From JAABVD01 sp965204545 (GTDB lineage Bacteria; Verrucomicrobiota; Verrucomicrobiia; Opitutales; UBA2995), in contig CBDBFA010000003.1 of assembly GCA_965204545.1 (NCBI GenBank), forward strand, positions 682,001-746,000: DNA of 64,000 nt, read 5' to 3'. Position 1 is the stretch's first letter, and every line of letters begins with the position of its first letter. Below, one piece after another: positions 9,170-17,934 of the stretch. The notes under the pieces were generated by a model. That model was not told the DNA's origin and ran no database searches. It saw nothing but the letters and a program-made list of their open reading frames with translations. The translations under genes were made by a program, and so were the position numbers.

Positions 9170-9197
9170 AAGTGGGCTGATCAGCCCGCTTTTTTTT
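9170..9197 (+). terminator. Intrinsic terminator-like hairpin in the nusA leader
   Basis: A 9-bp stem (AAGTGGGCT with AGCCCGCTT, one G-U pair) with loop GATC is followed by eight T residues. It ends 15 nt before the nusA ATG, between the putative promoter and the gene. An upstream segment CACTT (9152-9156) and TCCCA (9144-9148) could pair with AAGTG (9170-9174) and TGGGA (9166-9170), competing with the terminator stem. It may attenuate nusA-infB transcription; it could alternatively be a plain terminator for upstream reads. Confidence 0.65.
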
Positions 9198-9212
9198 ATC
9201 ATTTCTATCGCG

Positions 9213-10454
9213 ATGAGTAGTGAAATTTTATCCGTCCTGGAATACATGGAAAGGGAAAAGGGAATCGATCGTGAGGACATGATCGGGGCCATTTCTCTGG
9301 CCATAAAAACAGCGGCCTCCAAGGGGGTGAATGCCGGTCAGGAGCTCAAGGTGGAAATCAATCCGAAAACCGGGGGCCTACAGGCCTGGAGCATATTGCA
9401 GGTAGTCGATTACGTGAGCAATCCTCAGGCGGAAATCCATGTCGACAAAGCCCGGCTGTTCGATCCCAACGCCCGAATCGGCCAGAAGCTGGAAAGAGAG
9501 ATCGACCCGGCTTACCTGGGACGCATAGCCGCCCAAACGGCCCGACAAGCCATTATGCAGAAAGTGCGGCAATTCGAAAAGGAACGCATTTTCGATGATT
9601 ACAAGGATTCCATCGGGGACGTGGTTTCCGGCATTGTCCGTCGCCGCGAGCGCAACGACCTGATCATCGACCTGGGGCGAGCGGAGGCCCTTTTGCCTGC
9701 TCGGGAAAAAGTCTATGGAGAGGATTATGCTCCGGGCGAACGCATCCGCTGCCTCCTGCTGGCCATCGAACAAAGAAACCGCGGTCCGGAACTCATCCTG
9801 AGCCGGGCCCATCCCAAATTCATCCGTCGCCTTCTCCAGCTTGAAGTGACGGAAGTTACGGATGGGACCGTGGTGATAAAGTCCCTGGCGCGGGAACCCG
9901 GTTATCGTACCAAAATTGCCGTGGCCAGTCGCGACTCCAAGGTGGATCCCGTTGGCGCGTGCGTGGGCGCACGCGGCGCCAGGGTCAAAAGTATCGTTCG
10001 TGAACTGGGTGGGGAAAAGATCGACATCATTCGCTACCACAATGACCCGAAGGATATGCTGGCCGAGGCCCTCAAACCAGCCATTCCATTGAACGTGAAG
10101 ATCGACGAGCGCAATAAGCGCATTCACTTTGAAGTCAACCAACGGGACTTGTCCGTGGCCATAGGCCGCCGAGGCCAAAACGCCCGCCTGACCTCCCGGC
10201 TCATGGGTTGGCGACTGGATATCAGCAAGGAAAAGGTGGCTGGTGGGTTTGAGGATCGGATGGAAAGGGCCATTGCCGGACTCAATCAAATTCCAGGGAT
10301 CAGCGACGAACTGGCCCAACGACTCGTGGCCATCGGACTCGTCAGCACCGATGCCTTTACCGGTGTAGAAGCTTCAGACTTGGTAGATTCCGGCTTTACC
10401 CTGGAGGAAGCGGAAAACATTTTAGATAAGGTCAACCAGTTTACCGCGCGATGA
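9213..10454 (+). CDS. nusA: Transcription termination/antitermination factor NusA
   Basis: Binds RNA polymerase and nascent RNA, controlling pausing, termination and antitermination. 413 aa. The N-terminal domain (EILSVLEYMEREKGIDRE) is followed by an S1 domain around residues 130-200 (GDVVSGIVRRRERNDLIIDL), two KH domains (VGACVGARGARVKSI; SVAIGRRGQNARL) and a helix-hairpin-helix C-terminus. The open frame reaches back to 9111, but the family N-terminus begins at the ATG at 9213; the upstream frame includes the promoter and terminator hairpin. First gene of the nusA-infB-rbfA-nrnA-truB-ribF operon. Confidence 0.97.
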   Translation: MSSEILSVLEYMEREKGIDREDMIGAISLAIKTAASKGVNAGQELKVEINPKTGGLQAWSILQVVDYVSNPQAEIHVDKARLFDPNARIGQKLEREIDPAYLGRIAAQTARQAIMQKVRQFEKERIFDDYKDSIGDVVSGIVRRRERNDLIIDLGRAEALLPAREKVYGEDYAPGERIRCLLLAIEQRNRGPELILSRAHPKFIRRLLQLEVTEVTDGTVVIKSLAREPGYRTKIAVASRDSKVDPVGACVGARGARVKSIVRELGGEKIDIIRYHNDPKDMLAEALKPAIPLNVKIDERNKRIHFEVNQRDLSVAIGRRGQNARLTSRLMGWRLDISKEKVAGGFEDRMERAIAGLNQIPGISDELAQRLVAIGLVSTDAFTGVEASDLVDSGFTLEEAENILDKVNQFTAR

Positions 10455-10498
10455 TTTGCCGGTCCAAGTCCCGGGACAACCCTAGGGTGATCCAATAA

Positions 10499-12859
10499 AT
10501 GAGTGTCAGAATTCACGTAATTTCCAAACAAACCGGAGTTCCCAGCAAGGAACTGATCGCCATCCTCAAGGAACGGGGTTACCAGGTTTCCACTGCCTCC
10601 AGCAGTATCGACCCGATTTCCGCCGAAGCCCTGGTGGAGGAATTGAGCCCGGTGGAGAAACCGGCGGCCGTCGAACCGAAACCGAAAAAGCCGGTCCTGA
10701 AGCCACCGAGTCCTCCTACTCCCCCGACTCCTCCTACACCGCCCGCCCCACCCCCGTTGAGCGCCTTTGTTCGATCCAAGGAAGAGATCGCGCGCGAGAA
10801 GGAAAAAAAGCGTAGACCCATTGTCATTCCTCCTCCCCCACCGCCGGTTTCCAGGCTGGGAAGGCTCCCGCCACGGACCGACTCGGGATCTCCGAGACCA
10901 CATTCCCTTCCTCCGGGGTCAAAGGGTCCCCCACCCTTGAGGCCATCCCAACTCCCCAAAACAAGAGGACCCGGGGTTCCTCCAACCGTTCCCCGCATGG
11001 CTCCGCCCCTTCCCGGAGGCCCTCCCCCGACCCCCAAAACTACAGATGACGAGGAGGAGAACGGCCAAAGCAAAGTCGAAAAAGAGGTTCAAGTGATTAC
11101 CTTGAAACCTCCTATCGTGGTTAAGGAATTTGCCGTCAGCATAGGGCTGAAACCGTTCCGCCTCATTTCCGAGCTCATGGAGTTGGGCATTTTTTCCTCC
11201 ATGAACCAGGTGATCGAAGAGGAAATAGCTGCCAAATTGGCCGAAAAACACGGCTTCCTGCTCGAAGTAAAGCACAGGGGAGAGGACAAACCCCCGCCAC
11301 CAAAGAAAAAAGTCGAGAAAATCGACCAGGCCAAGCTGCTGGAACCGCGACCGCCGGTCGTCTGTATCCTGGGCCACGTCGACCATGGTAAAACGACCTT
11401 ACTCGATCATATTCGCAAGACCAACGTGGTGGGAGGAGAGTTTGGCGGCATTACCCAGCATATCGGCGCCTATCAAATAAACCATGATGGGAAAAAGATA
11501 ACTTTTCTGGATACGCCCGGTCACGCAGCCTTTTCCAAGATGCGGGAACGGGGAGCCTTCGTTACCGATATCGCCATATTGGTGGTGGCTGCCGATGACG
11601 GGTTCATGCCTCAAAGCGATGAGGCATTGAAATTTGCCGAGGATTCCGGCGATCCCATCATCGTGGCCATCAACAAGATCGATGCCAAGGGAGCGAATGT
11701 AGATCGCGTCAAGACGCAAATGCAGGAACGCCGGATCGCTCCTGAAGACTGGGGCGGCGCAACCATTTGCGTGGAGATTTCAGCCCTTACCGGTGAGAAC
11801 GTCGAGGAGGTCCTGGAAATGATCAACCTGCAGTCCGAGATCATGGAATTGAAGGCCTATCCCAAAGGACCGGCCTCGGGCGTTATTATCGAATCCCAGA
11901 TGGAAGTCGGCCGGGGTACCACTGCCACGGTGATCGTCCAGAAGGGCCTGCTCAAAGCAGGCGATGCCATTCTCTCCGGCCACCATTTCGCCAAGGTCCG
12001 GACCATGGTGGACGAAAATGGCAATAAACTCAAGCAGGCCCCGCCATCCACCCCCGTCAGGATCGACGGTTGGTCCGGGACGCCCGATTCAGGAGCCACC
12101 TTTGAGGTGGTCAAAAACGAAAAATTGGCCAAGCGGGCTGCGGCGGAAGCAGACGCTCTAAGGAAACGCGGTCTGGTAGAGGAGGAAGAGGAAGAAGCGA
12201 AACCTGCTACCCTCGATACCTTGTTTGCAGCCATCGCACAGACAAAGAAGAAAGCCTTCAAAGTGGTGGTCAAATGCGATGTTCTCGGATCCGTCGAAGC
12301 GGTCCTCGACATGCTTGAGGGAATCGAGAGTTCCAAGGTGGATTTGGAAGTCATATCCGGGGAGGTAGGTGCCATCAGCAAGAATGACGTGGATCTGGCC
12401 AGCACTTCGAATGCCACAATAATCGGCTTCAATGTGAAACTGGGAAGTGGAGTGCCCGCCATTGCCAAGCATGCCGGTGTCAAAATCATGCGGTTCAAAA
12501 TCATTTATGAAATGATCGATCAGGTCAGGAAAGCCATGGCGGATCTGCTCGAACCCGAGTTGGTGGAAAACGAAATGGGGGCCGCTCAAGTCCGGCAAGT
12601 TTTTCCCATCAGCCGTGGAATGGTGGCGGGTTGTCTCGTATCCAGCGGCCATATCAAGCGAGATGCGCGGGCCCGCATTCTGCGCGAGGGTGAGGTGTTG
12701 GCAGAAAGCAGAGTATCCATGCTCAGGCGTTTCAAGGATGATGTAACCGAAGTACGCACCGGGTATGAGTGCGGTATCCAGCTCGATAACTACAATGCCT
12801 TCACCGAGGGGGATACCATCGTGTGTTACGAGATTGAAAAGAAGCGCGCATCCCTCTAG
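10499..12859 (+). CDS. infB: Translation initiation factor IF-2
   Basis: GTPase that places initiator fMet-tRNA on the 30S subunit and promotes subunit joining. 786 aa. The N-terminal IF2_N-like module (VRIHVISKQTGVPSKELI) is followed by a linker at residues 51-180 with 47 prolines, including a run of six at 111-116. A second IF2_N module lies at about 200-260. The G domain has GHVDHGKT at 292-299, DTPGHAAF and NKID; domains II to IV follow. It sits 44 nt after nusA, the standard arrangement. Confidence 0.97.
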   Translation: MSVRIHVISKQTGVPSKELIAILKERGYQVSTASSSIDPISAEALVEELSPVEKPAAVEPKPKKPVLKPPSPPTPPTPPTPPAPPPLSAFVRSKEEIAREKEKKRRPIVIPPPPPPVSRLGRLPPRTDSGSPRPHSLPPGSKGPPPLRPSQLPKTRGPGVPPTVPRMAPPLPGGPPPTPKTTDDEEENGQSKVEKEVQVITLKPPIVVKEFAVSIGLKPFRLISELMELGIFSSMNQVIEEEIAAKLAEKHGFLLEVKHRGEDKPPPPKKKVEKIDQAKLLEPRPPVVCILGHVDHGKTTLLDHIRKTNVVGGEFGGITQHIGAYQINHDGKKITFLDTPGHAAFSKMRERGAFVTDIAILVVAADDGFMPQSDEALKFAEDSGDPIIVAINKIDAKGANVDRVKTQMQERRIAPEDWGGATICVEISALTGENVEEVLEMINLQSEIMELKAYPKGPASGVIIESQMEVGRGTTATVIVQKGLLKAGDAILSGHHFAKVRTMVDENGNKLKQAPPSTPVRIDGWSGTPDSGATFEVVKNEKLAKRAAAEADALRKRGLVEEEEEEAKPATLDTLFAAIAQTKKKAFKVVVKCDVLGSVEAVLDMLEGIESSKVDLEVISGEVGAISKNDVDLASTSNATIIGFNVKLGSGVPAIAKHAGVKIMRFKIIYEMIDQVRKAMADLLEPELVENEMGAAQVRQVFPISRGMVAGCLVSSGHIKRDARARILREGEVLAESRVSMLRRFKDDVTEVRTGYECGIQLDNYNAFTEGDTIVCYEIEKKRASL

Positions 12860-12994
12860 CCCATCCCCCCGGACGTTGTAACGATCAGAATTTTGTCGAA
12901 GGAATGGCAGAATGGACGTTTGCCATGACTGAGGTTGCTCTGTCGGAACAGGCCACCTCGGTCGCTAAATCCAATTTGGAATCAGGAAATAAGA

Positions 12995-13360
12995 ATGGGT
13001 CAACGAAATCTCCGCGTAAATGCCCTGGTCAGGCAGGAAATCAGCCAAATCCTTCACACCCGCTACAGGGGTGAAACCGTGAGAATCACCATAACCGACG
13101 CATCCATTTCTCCGGATTTGAGAAGCGGACGGATTTACTATTCCGTTTTGGGAGAGGAATCCGAACAAAGGGCGGCGAAACAGTTTTTTTCCCGCAATGC
13201 CATTGAGATTCGCCATCAACTGGGAAAAAGGATCGTCCTCAAGTACCTCCCCCACCTGAAGTACTTCCGCGACGATTCCATCAAGCGCGGAGTCGACTTG
13301 CTCAATTTAATGGATCAATTTGAGCAAGTGGACGAACCTTCTCACAATCCGGAACCATGA
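12995..13360 (+). CDS. rbfA: 30S ribosome-binding factor RbfA
   Basis: Small KH-like protein required for maturation of the 16S rRNA 5' end and cold adaptation. 121 aa from the ATG at 12995, which has AGGA eight bases upstream; a longer frame from 12935 adds 20 residues without family similarity. Visible family segments: RVNALVRQEISQIL, VRITITDASISPDL and RHQLGKRIVLKYLPHLKYF. The stop overlaps the next start as ATGA. Confidence 0.9.
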   Translation: MGQRNLRVNALVRQEISQILHTRYRGETVRITITDASISPDLRSGRIYYSVLGEESEQRAAKQFFSRNAIEIRHQLGKRIVLKYLPHLKYFRDDSIKRGVDLLNLMDQFEQVDEPSHNPEP

Positions 13361-14358
13361 AATTCTATCCCGACCAGTCGCCACTGTTCAGGGCCTTGAT
13401 TGAATCCGCAAAGGGAAAGAAAATCGCCGTTGTCGGACATGTCCGGCCCGATGGCGATTGCATCGGATCCCAAGTGGCTCTCTGTCGCATGCTCAATGCG
13501 GTGGGTATCGAATCGGTATGCCTGAATCAGGACACGGTGCCGGGGACGCTGCAGTTCTTACTGGGGGACACGCCGTTTATCACGGGTCCTGATTTTGATT
13601 TTTCAGGATGGGAGGTCATAACGGTGGATTGTGCGGACGTTAAGCGAACCGGACTGAAGTTATCGCCAAAGCTGCCCCGGCCGATCGGAAATATCGACCA
13701 CCATATTTCCAATACGCGCTATGGGTTGAAGAACTTGATCGAGGGAAATTCCGCCGCCACGGGAGAAATGCTGGCGGGTTTTTTCATGGATTGCGATTAC
13801 CCGATAGATTCCGTCACGGCTACTGCTCTCTACGTGGGCATTGCCACGGATACCGGTCAATTTCGCTTCCCTTCCACGACCCGGCATACCTTCGATCTGG
13901 CCGGCATCCTGGTAGATCGCGGGGTGGACTTGAGCAACGTGAACAGGGAGCTGTATGAGGAAGAAAGCTTTGCCAAGCTGGAGCTTTTGCAAACTTTCCT
14001 GAGGTCCTTTCAACTGCATTTCGACGGGCGCGTCTGTCTTGGTCTGCTCAAGGAGGGAATTTATGAAGCGCTGGGTGCCAATCCCGACGATTCGGAAGGC
14101 CTGGTCGATTATGCCCGCAGCATAGCCGGGGTGGACATTGGAGTGTTGGTGGAACAACGTTTCGGTAAAACCAAGGGCAGCCTTCGGGCCAAGGAGAAAA
14201 GATTCCGGGTCGATTTGATCGCCAAAGGATTTAATGGTGGTGGACACGCAGCCGCCGCCGGATTTTTTTACGATATGCCCATTGAAAAATTTGTTCCCCG
14301 ATTGCTCGGGGCCATCGGCCAACACCTGGAAAGGGTCGATAAAGGGATAGTCGGTTAG
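13357..14358 (+). CDS. nrnA: Bifunctional oligoribonuclease/PAP phosphatase NrnA (DHH family)
   Basis: DHH-DHHA1 phosphoesterase that degrades short RNA oligomers and 3'-phosphoadenosine 5'-phosphate. 333 aa. Metal-binding motifs are in order: VVGHVRPDGDCIGS, TVDCADV, and NIDHHISN carrying the DHH triad. The C-terminal DHHA1 domain has GFNGGGHAAAAGFF for substrate binding. The ATGA overlap with rbfA indicates coupling; rbfA-nrnA-truB is a widespread gene order. Confidence 0.93.
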   Translation: MKFYPDQSPLFRALIESAKGKKIAVVGHVRPDGDCIGSQVALCRMLNAVGIESVCLNQDTVPGTLQFLLGDTPFITGPDFDFSGWEVITVDCADVKRTGLKLSPKLPRPIGNIDHHISNTRYGLKNLIEGNSAATGEMLAGFFMDCDYPIDSVTATALYVGIATDTGQFRFPSTTRHTFDLAGILVDRGVDLSNVNRELYEEESFAKLELLQTFLRSFQLHFDGRVCLGLLKEGIYEALGANPDDSEGLVDYARSIAGVDIGVLVEQRFGKTKGSLRAKEKRFRVDLIAKGFNGGGHAAAAGFFYDMPIEKFVPRLLGAIGQHLERVDKGIVG

Positions 14359-14364
14359 ATCGTC

Positions 14365-15093
14365 ATGACCCGACCCATAACGGATTTGGAAGGAATCCTG
14401 CTGGTGGATAAACCGGCCGGAATAACCTCCCACGACGTGGTCGATCGGGTGCGCAGAAAATTAAGAATGAAACGCATTGGCCATGCCGGGACCCTCGATC
14501 CGCTGGCCACGGGATTACTGATTATTCTAGTGGGAAAGGCCACCAAACTGTCCTCCCGGCTCATGAACCTGGACAAGGAGTACGAAGGAACTTTCGAACT
14601 GGGCAAAATCTCGGATTCGCATGATTGTGATGGGCAAATTCTGGAAACGCGGCCGATTGAACCAACCCTCGACAGGGAAGCCATTGCGGCGGAAATGGGC
14701 ACCTTTATCGGTGATCAGTACCAGACCCCACCCATGTTTTCAGCCGTAAAGGTCGCGGGCGTTCCTCTATACAAGCACGCCCGCAAAGGCAAAGTTGTGC
14801 CACGCGAACCTCGTTTCATCCGTATTTCCAAGTTTGAGCTGTTGGAATGGAAGGCTCCGTTGGGGAAATTCTACGTGTATTGCAGCAAGGGGAGCTATAT
14901 CCGCACCCTGGTGCACGACCTGGGAGAAAACCTCGGTTGCGGGGGATTGCTGACCCAATTGAGGCGCACGGCCTCCCACAACTTGAAGGTGGAGCATTCC
15001 ATACCCCTTGAGGATTTCCAATCCTTGCCCCATGCGGAGATCAGTAAACGGTTGATTCCCGGGCCCCAAGCTCTTGCTCTAACCAATTGCTGA
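14365..15093 (+). CDS. truB: tRNA pseudouridine(55) synthase TruB
   Basis: Makes pseudouridine 55 in the T arm of tRNAs. 242 aa, a short form lacking a full C-terminal PUA domain. The N-terminus GILLVDKPAGITSHDVVDRV and the catalytic loop HAGTLDPLATG with the nucleophile Asp are typical; the central YCSKGSYIRTLVHDLG motif is also present. Starts 6 nt after the nrnA stop. Confidence 0.95.
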   Translation: MTRPITDLEGILLVDKPAGITSHDVVDRVRRKLRMKRIGHAGTLDPLATGLLIILVGKATKLSSRLMNLDKEYEGTFELGKISDSHDCDGQILETRPIEPTLDREAIAAEMGTFIGDQYQTPPMFSAVKVAGVPLYKHARKGKVVPREPRFIRISKFELLEWKAPLGKFYVYCSKGSYIRTLVHDLGENLGCGGLLTQLRRTASHNLKVEHSIPLEDFQSLPHAEISKRLIPGPQALALTNC

Positions 15094-15102
15094 TACCCAT
15101 TT

Positions 15103-16059
15103 GTGAGCGCAATCCCCCCCAGTCATCCGTTGCGGTTGGATGAAGTCGATCTTCCCACAAAACCCTTGCATCTCGCGGTGGGCATGTTCGATGGGGTTCA
15201 TCTGGGACACCAGGCCGTGATCGAGACGGCCACGCAATTGGCCCAGGCAACACAAGGGATAAACGCCGTCCTTACCTTCTGGCCCCATCCCAGCCGCTTG
15301 CTCCGCCCGGAAAATCCGGTACATATGATCATGTCCCCTGAAATCAAGGTGGAGGTTCTGCGGTCCCACAAGGTTCAATACGTGATCCAGCAGGATTTCG
15401 ACGCTGAATTTGCCGCTATCGAGGCGACCGATTTCGTCGGACACCTGAAATCCTTTTTACCAAATTTGAACTCCATTCACGTGGGTTCGAATTGGCGGTT
15501 CGGCAACAGACGGGCCGGAGATGTGCAATTGCTTTTGCAATCGTGCCAAAAGGAGGGAATCCACGTCATAAGTGTCGAACGCGTGCATTACGACGGCCAA
15601 CCCATCAGCAGCACCAGAATACGCAATCACCTCAAAGCAGGTGAAATGAAAAGGGCCAATTCTCTCCTGGGGGATGTATATTTTTCCCTGGGGGTAGCCA
15701 TCCGAGGGAAAGAACTGGGCCGTGAAATGGGATTCCCCACCCTGAACCTGCCCTGGAACCCGGATTTGAAACCACCTTATGGGGTTTATTGCGTGGAGGT
15801 GGAGGGGGAGCACGGAGGAGCGACCATCACCCTTCCCGGGGTGGCCAACTTCGGTGTCAGACCCACCGTGGAAAAGTCGACAGAACCCGTTCTGGAAGTC
15901 CACGCCCTCCGCAGGTGCCCCCTTACCCACGGGTCCCGAATCAAGGTCCGCTGGTATCGCTTTCTCCGGGCTGAGAAAAAGTTTGAGGATGTCGAAGCTT
16001 TGAGAAAGCAGATCGCCGTCGATATAGAAGCGGCGCGTCGATTCTGGGGTTTGACTTAA
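15103..16059 (+). CDS. ribF: Bifunctional riboflavin kinase/FAD synthetase RibF
   Basis: Converts riboflavin to FMN and FAD. 318 aa. The N-terminal adenylyltransferase domain has VGMFDGVHLGHQ and ISSTRIRN; the C-terminal flavokinase domain has GREMGFPTLNL, YGVYCVEV and ANFGVRPTVE. Its GTG start lies 9 nt after truB. It is the last gene of the nusA operon and faces the PDZ gene across a 58-nt gap filled by a degenerate repeat copy. It supplies the FAD that an ApbE-type enzyme such as the one at 17903 would use. Confidence 0.95.
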   Translation: MSAIPPSHPLRLDEVDLPTKPLHLAVGMFDGVHLGHQAVIETATQLAQATQGINAVLTFWPHPSRLLRPENPVHMIMSPEIKVEVLRSHKVQYVIQQDFDAEFAAIEATDFVGHLKSFLPNLNSIHVGSNWRFGNRRAGDVQLLLQSCQKEGIHVISVERVHYDGQPISSTRIRNHLKAGEMKRANSLLGDVYFSLGVAIRGKELGREMGFPTLNLPWNPDLKPPYGVYCVEVEGEHGGATITLPGVANFGVRPTVEKSTEPVLEVHALRRCPLTHGSRIKVRWYRFLRAEKKFEDVEALRKQIAVDIEAARRFWGLT

Positions 16060-16115
16060 CCCGTATTTCTTACAAAATTCGTAGCCAGAGAACGCTGATC
16101 GAGTGCTGGCGTCGG
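16060..16115 (+). repeat. Degenerate dispersed repeat between ribF and the PDZ gene
   Basis: About 70 percent identical over 55 bp to the reverse complement of 9034-9088, with two exact 11-mers, ACAAAATTCGT and TCGAGTGCTGG. It fills the space between two convergent genes, as REP-like elements often do. Confidence 0.6.
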
Positions 16116-16117
16116 GG

Positions 16118-17080
16118 TCATGCCCTTTCCTCCGCCCCCTCCGAGGAACTGTTCTCCTGCCCGGCCTCCTCCTTCTCGGTGTCGATGATGATGCGGATCT
16201 TGTCGCCTTTCATGTCCTTGAAGGACTTCAGATTGAAAGATTCCGGACTCCTTAATTTTTTTACCATTGGCCGGACTTCTTTTGGGAGCTTTTCCAGGTC
16301 TTCTTCCTCGGGGTCACCGCCATCATAGAGTACCTGGCCATCCTCGTCCGTGATTCGGAAATGCTTTTCGCCATCGATAATTTCCACTGTGGCAGCCAGA
16401 CCGTTTCTACTCAACCGGACTCGTTTTCGACCCTTTCCATAAGTGGTGATTCGGTGGCTGCCGTCCTCGTTCTCGCGTTCCACAATAATCTCCGGGACGT
16501 ATTGAAGGGCCTTGTTTCCCACTTCAGCCGCCTTCTCCTGGATTTCTTTCAGGTAGTCCTCGAAATCCTCCATTTTGAAAGGAAAATCCCAATCGCCCCT
16601 CGGACCAAGGGAATGTGGATTGGAATATTTGAAATGTTCACGCGTGCGGGGTTGCCGCGGAGCCTCCCTTTCTTCCAGTTTCACGGGAAACTTGAGTTTT
16701 TCGCCCTTGCGAACCACTTCAACTTCGACGGTGTCCTCCGGTTCTTTGGACCGAACCAAGGTCGTCAACTGTTCCTGGTTGACAATTATTTGGCTATCCA
16801 AACCCAACAGAATGTCGAATTTCTCGATTCCGGCTCTATCCGCGGGGGAATCACCGACCACGTGTTCGATGATTAAGCCGACCCCTCGGGGAATTTCCAA
16901 ATGGTGGCGCAAGGCATTGCTGACCCTGTTCGTTCCCACACCGAGGAAGGTTATCGACCTGGCTTCCTCGGAAGAACTCCTGGAGTTCTCCGCCCTTTCC
17001 ACATCAGGGTGGGAGAAGACTCCCGGGTTGAGGCCCAGGAGCAGGACCGAGCTGATGAGGGTTTGGCCAAAAATATTCAT
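16118..17080 (-). CDS. Exported PDZ-domain protein
   Basis: 320 aa. A short N-terminal hydrophobic segment (SSVLLLGLNPGVFS) looks like a signal peptide. A PDZ domain spans about residues 45-125, with FLGVGTNRVSN, DSPADRAGIEKFDILLGLDS and the usual hydrophobic strand pattern. The rest is charged and has no recognised catalytic motif; no Ser protease triad is seen, so it is not a DegP-type enzyme. It ends in an acidic tail. It lies 111 nt downstream of the DUF4266 gene on the same strand and may be the last gene of that operon. Confidence 0.75.
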   Translation of the reverse strand: MNIFGQTLISSVLLLGLNPGVFSHPDVERAENSRSSSEEARSITFLGVGTNRVSNALRHHLEIPRGVGLIIEHVVGDSPADRAGIEKFDILLGLDSQIIVNQEQLTTLVRSKEPEDTVEVEVVRKGEKLKFPVKLEEREAPRQPRTREHFKYSNPHSLGPRGDWDFPFKMEDFEDYLKEIQEKAAEVGNKALQYVPEIIVERENEDGSHRITTYGKGRKRVRLSRNGLAATVEIIDGEKHFRITDEDGQVLYDGGDPEEEDLEKLPKEVRPMVKKLRSPESFNLKSFKDMKGDKIRIIIDTEKEEAGQENSSSEGAEERA

Positions 17081-17191
17081 GTTCGCGGTGATTATGGAGA
17101 CTAAAATTTGACGCAGAAAGACAGGGAGGAGCAGGGCTTGTTCCTTTTCTTTTTGCTTTGGCCTTGCCCGTTGCGGGAATTCACCAACCGA

Positions 17192-17416
17192 TCAATTGCA
17201 ACCGCAACCGCCACCTCCAACGCTGCCGCCCCCGTGGGCCGCTTCCCGCGTGTAAAACACGTGCTCGGCCATGGCGGCATCGAGGGGATCCCGGTCTGCC
17301 GTCATACCGTATTGCGTCAGCGTTCCGCGTTCCCACGGTTCCACCGTATCACAGCCCCAGAAAAAAATTCCGCAGGCCATTACGCACCCAATTCGAAGGA
17401 TTGCCCTCACCGTCAA
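17192..17416 (-). CDS. DUF4266 small lipoprotein with C-terminal Gly-Cys tail
   Basis: 74 aa. A basic n-region, a hydrophobic stretch and a Cys at residue 22 (FFWGC) followed by DTVEPWERG form a likely lipoprotein signal. The mature part has the DUF4266 family pattern: PWERGTL, MTADRDPLDAAMAEHVFYTREA and a C-terminal GGGSVGGGGCGCN with two cysteines. Function is unknown. The ATG overlaps the TlpA stop by four bases (17413-17416), so it is translationally coupled to a thioredoxin-like protein. The tail could bind a metal or undergo thiol chemistry; this is inference. Confidence 0.8.
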   Translation of the reverse strand: MTVRAILRIGCVMACGIFFWGCDTVEPWERGTLTQYGMTADRDPLDAAMAEHVFYTREAAHGGGSVGGGGCGCN

Positions 17417-17934
17417 TCTTCGGCCAACAGGGCCAGGATTTCCTTTCTATACTGATCCTCCGTCTTTTTTCCCGAATATCCCTGGTGCACGGCATGCACC
17501 CGGCCCGATTTGTCCAGCATGAAAGAGGTGGGCATGGCCTCAATGGCACAGGTCGCCACCAGTTTTTTTTCCAAGTCGCGCACTATGGGAAAAGTGGCTC
17601 CCGATCTGTTTGCGAACCGGGAATAAGCCGAGGAGGTGTCGTCCACGCTGACGGCAATAATTTCGAATCCCCTGTCCTTGAACTCCTGGTACAACCGTTC
17701 CATGGCGGGAAACGAAGCCTTGCAGGGAGCGCACCACGAAGCCCAAAAATCAACCAGAACGACTTTTCCCTCAATCTCGGGCACTTCTCCCTCGAACTCG
17801 AAATTGCTCAAATCGGGAAAGGTGTCTCCCTCTACAACCTTTGCCTCGGCCCCATGCTGACCGATGACTGAAAACCCGACCAACAGAGCCAGGACAAGGG
17901 TTTTAATCCGAGACCATATAATGATATATTCCAT
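17413..17934 (-). CDS. TlpA-like periplasmic thioredoxin
   Basis: 173 aa. Hydrophobic signal segment at about residues 12-28 (TLVLALLVGFSVIG), then a thioredoxin fold of the TlpA/ResA type: VVLVDFWASWCAPCKASFP with the active-site CAPC, an IIAVSVDD strand, and AMPTSFMLDKSGRV with the cis-Pro. It probably reduces disulfides outside the cytoplasm. Its first 32 nt overlap the end of the ApbE gene, and its stop overlaps the DUF4266 start, so it sits in the middle of a tightly coupled operon. The neighbouring lipoprotein with a CGC tail is an obvious candidate partner. Confidence 0.88.
   Translation of the reverse strand: MEYIIIWSRIKTLVLALLVGFSVIGQHGAEAKVVEGDTFPDLSNFEFEGEVPEIEGKVVLVDFWASWCAPCKASFPAMERLYQEFKDRGFEIIAVSVDDTSSAYSRFANRSGATFPIVRDLEKKLVATCAIEAMPTSFMLDKSGRVHAVHQGYSGKKTEDQYRKEILALLAED

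Noticed and set aside
10579..11073. Glycine-rich minus-strand frame opposite infB
   Set aside because: It is the complement of the proline-rich linker codons (CCN/GGN), a known artefact.
17158..17871. Plus-strand open frame (237 codons) across DUF4266 and TlpA genes
   Set aside because: Antisense to two well-supported, overlapping minus-strand genes.
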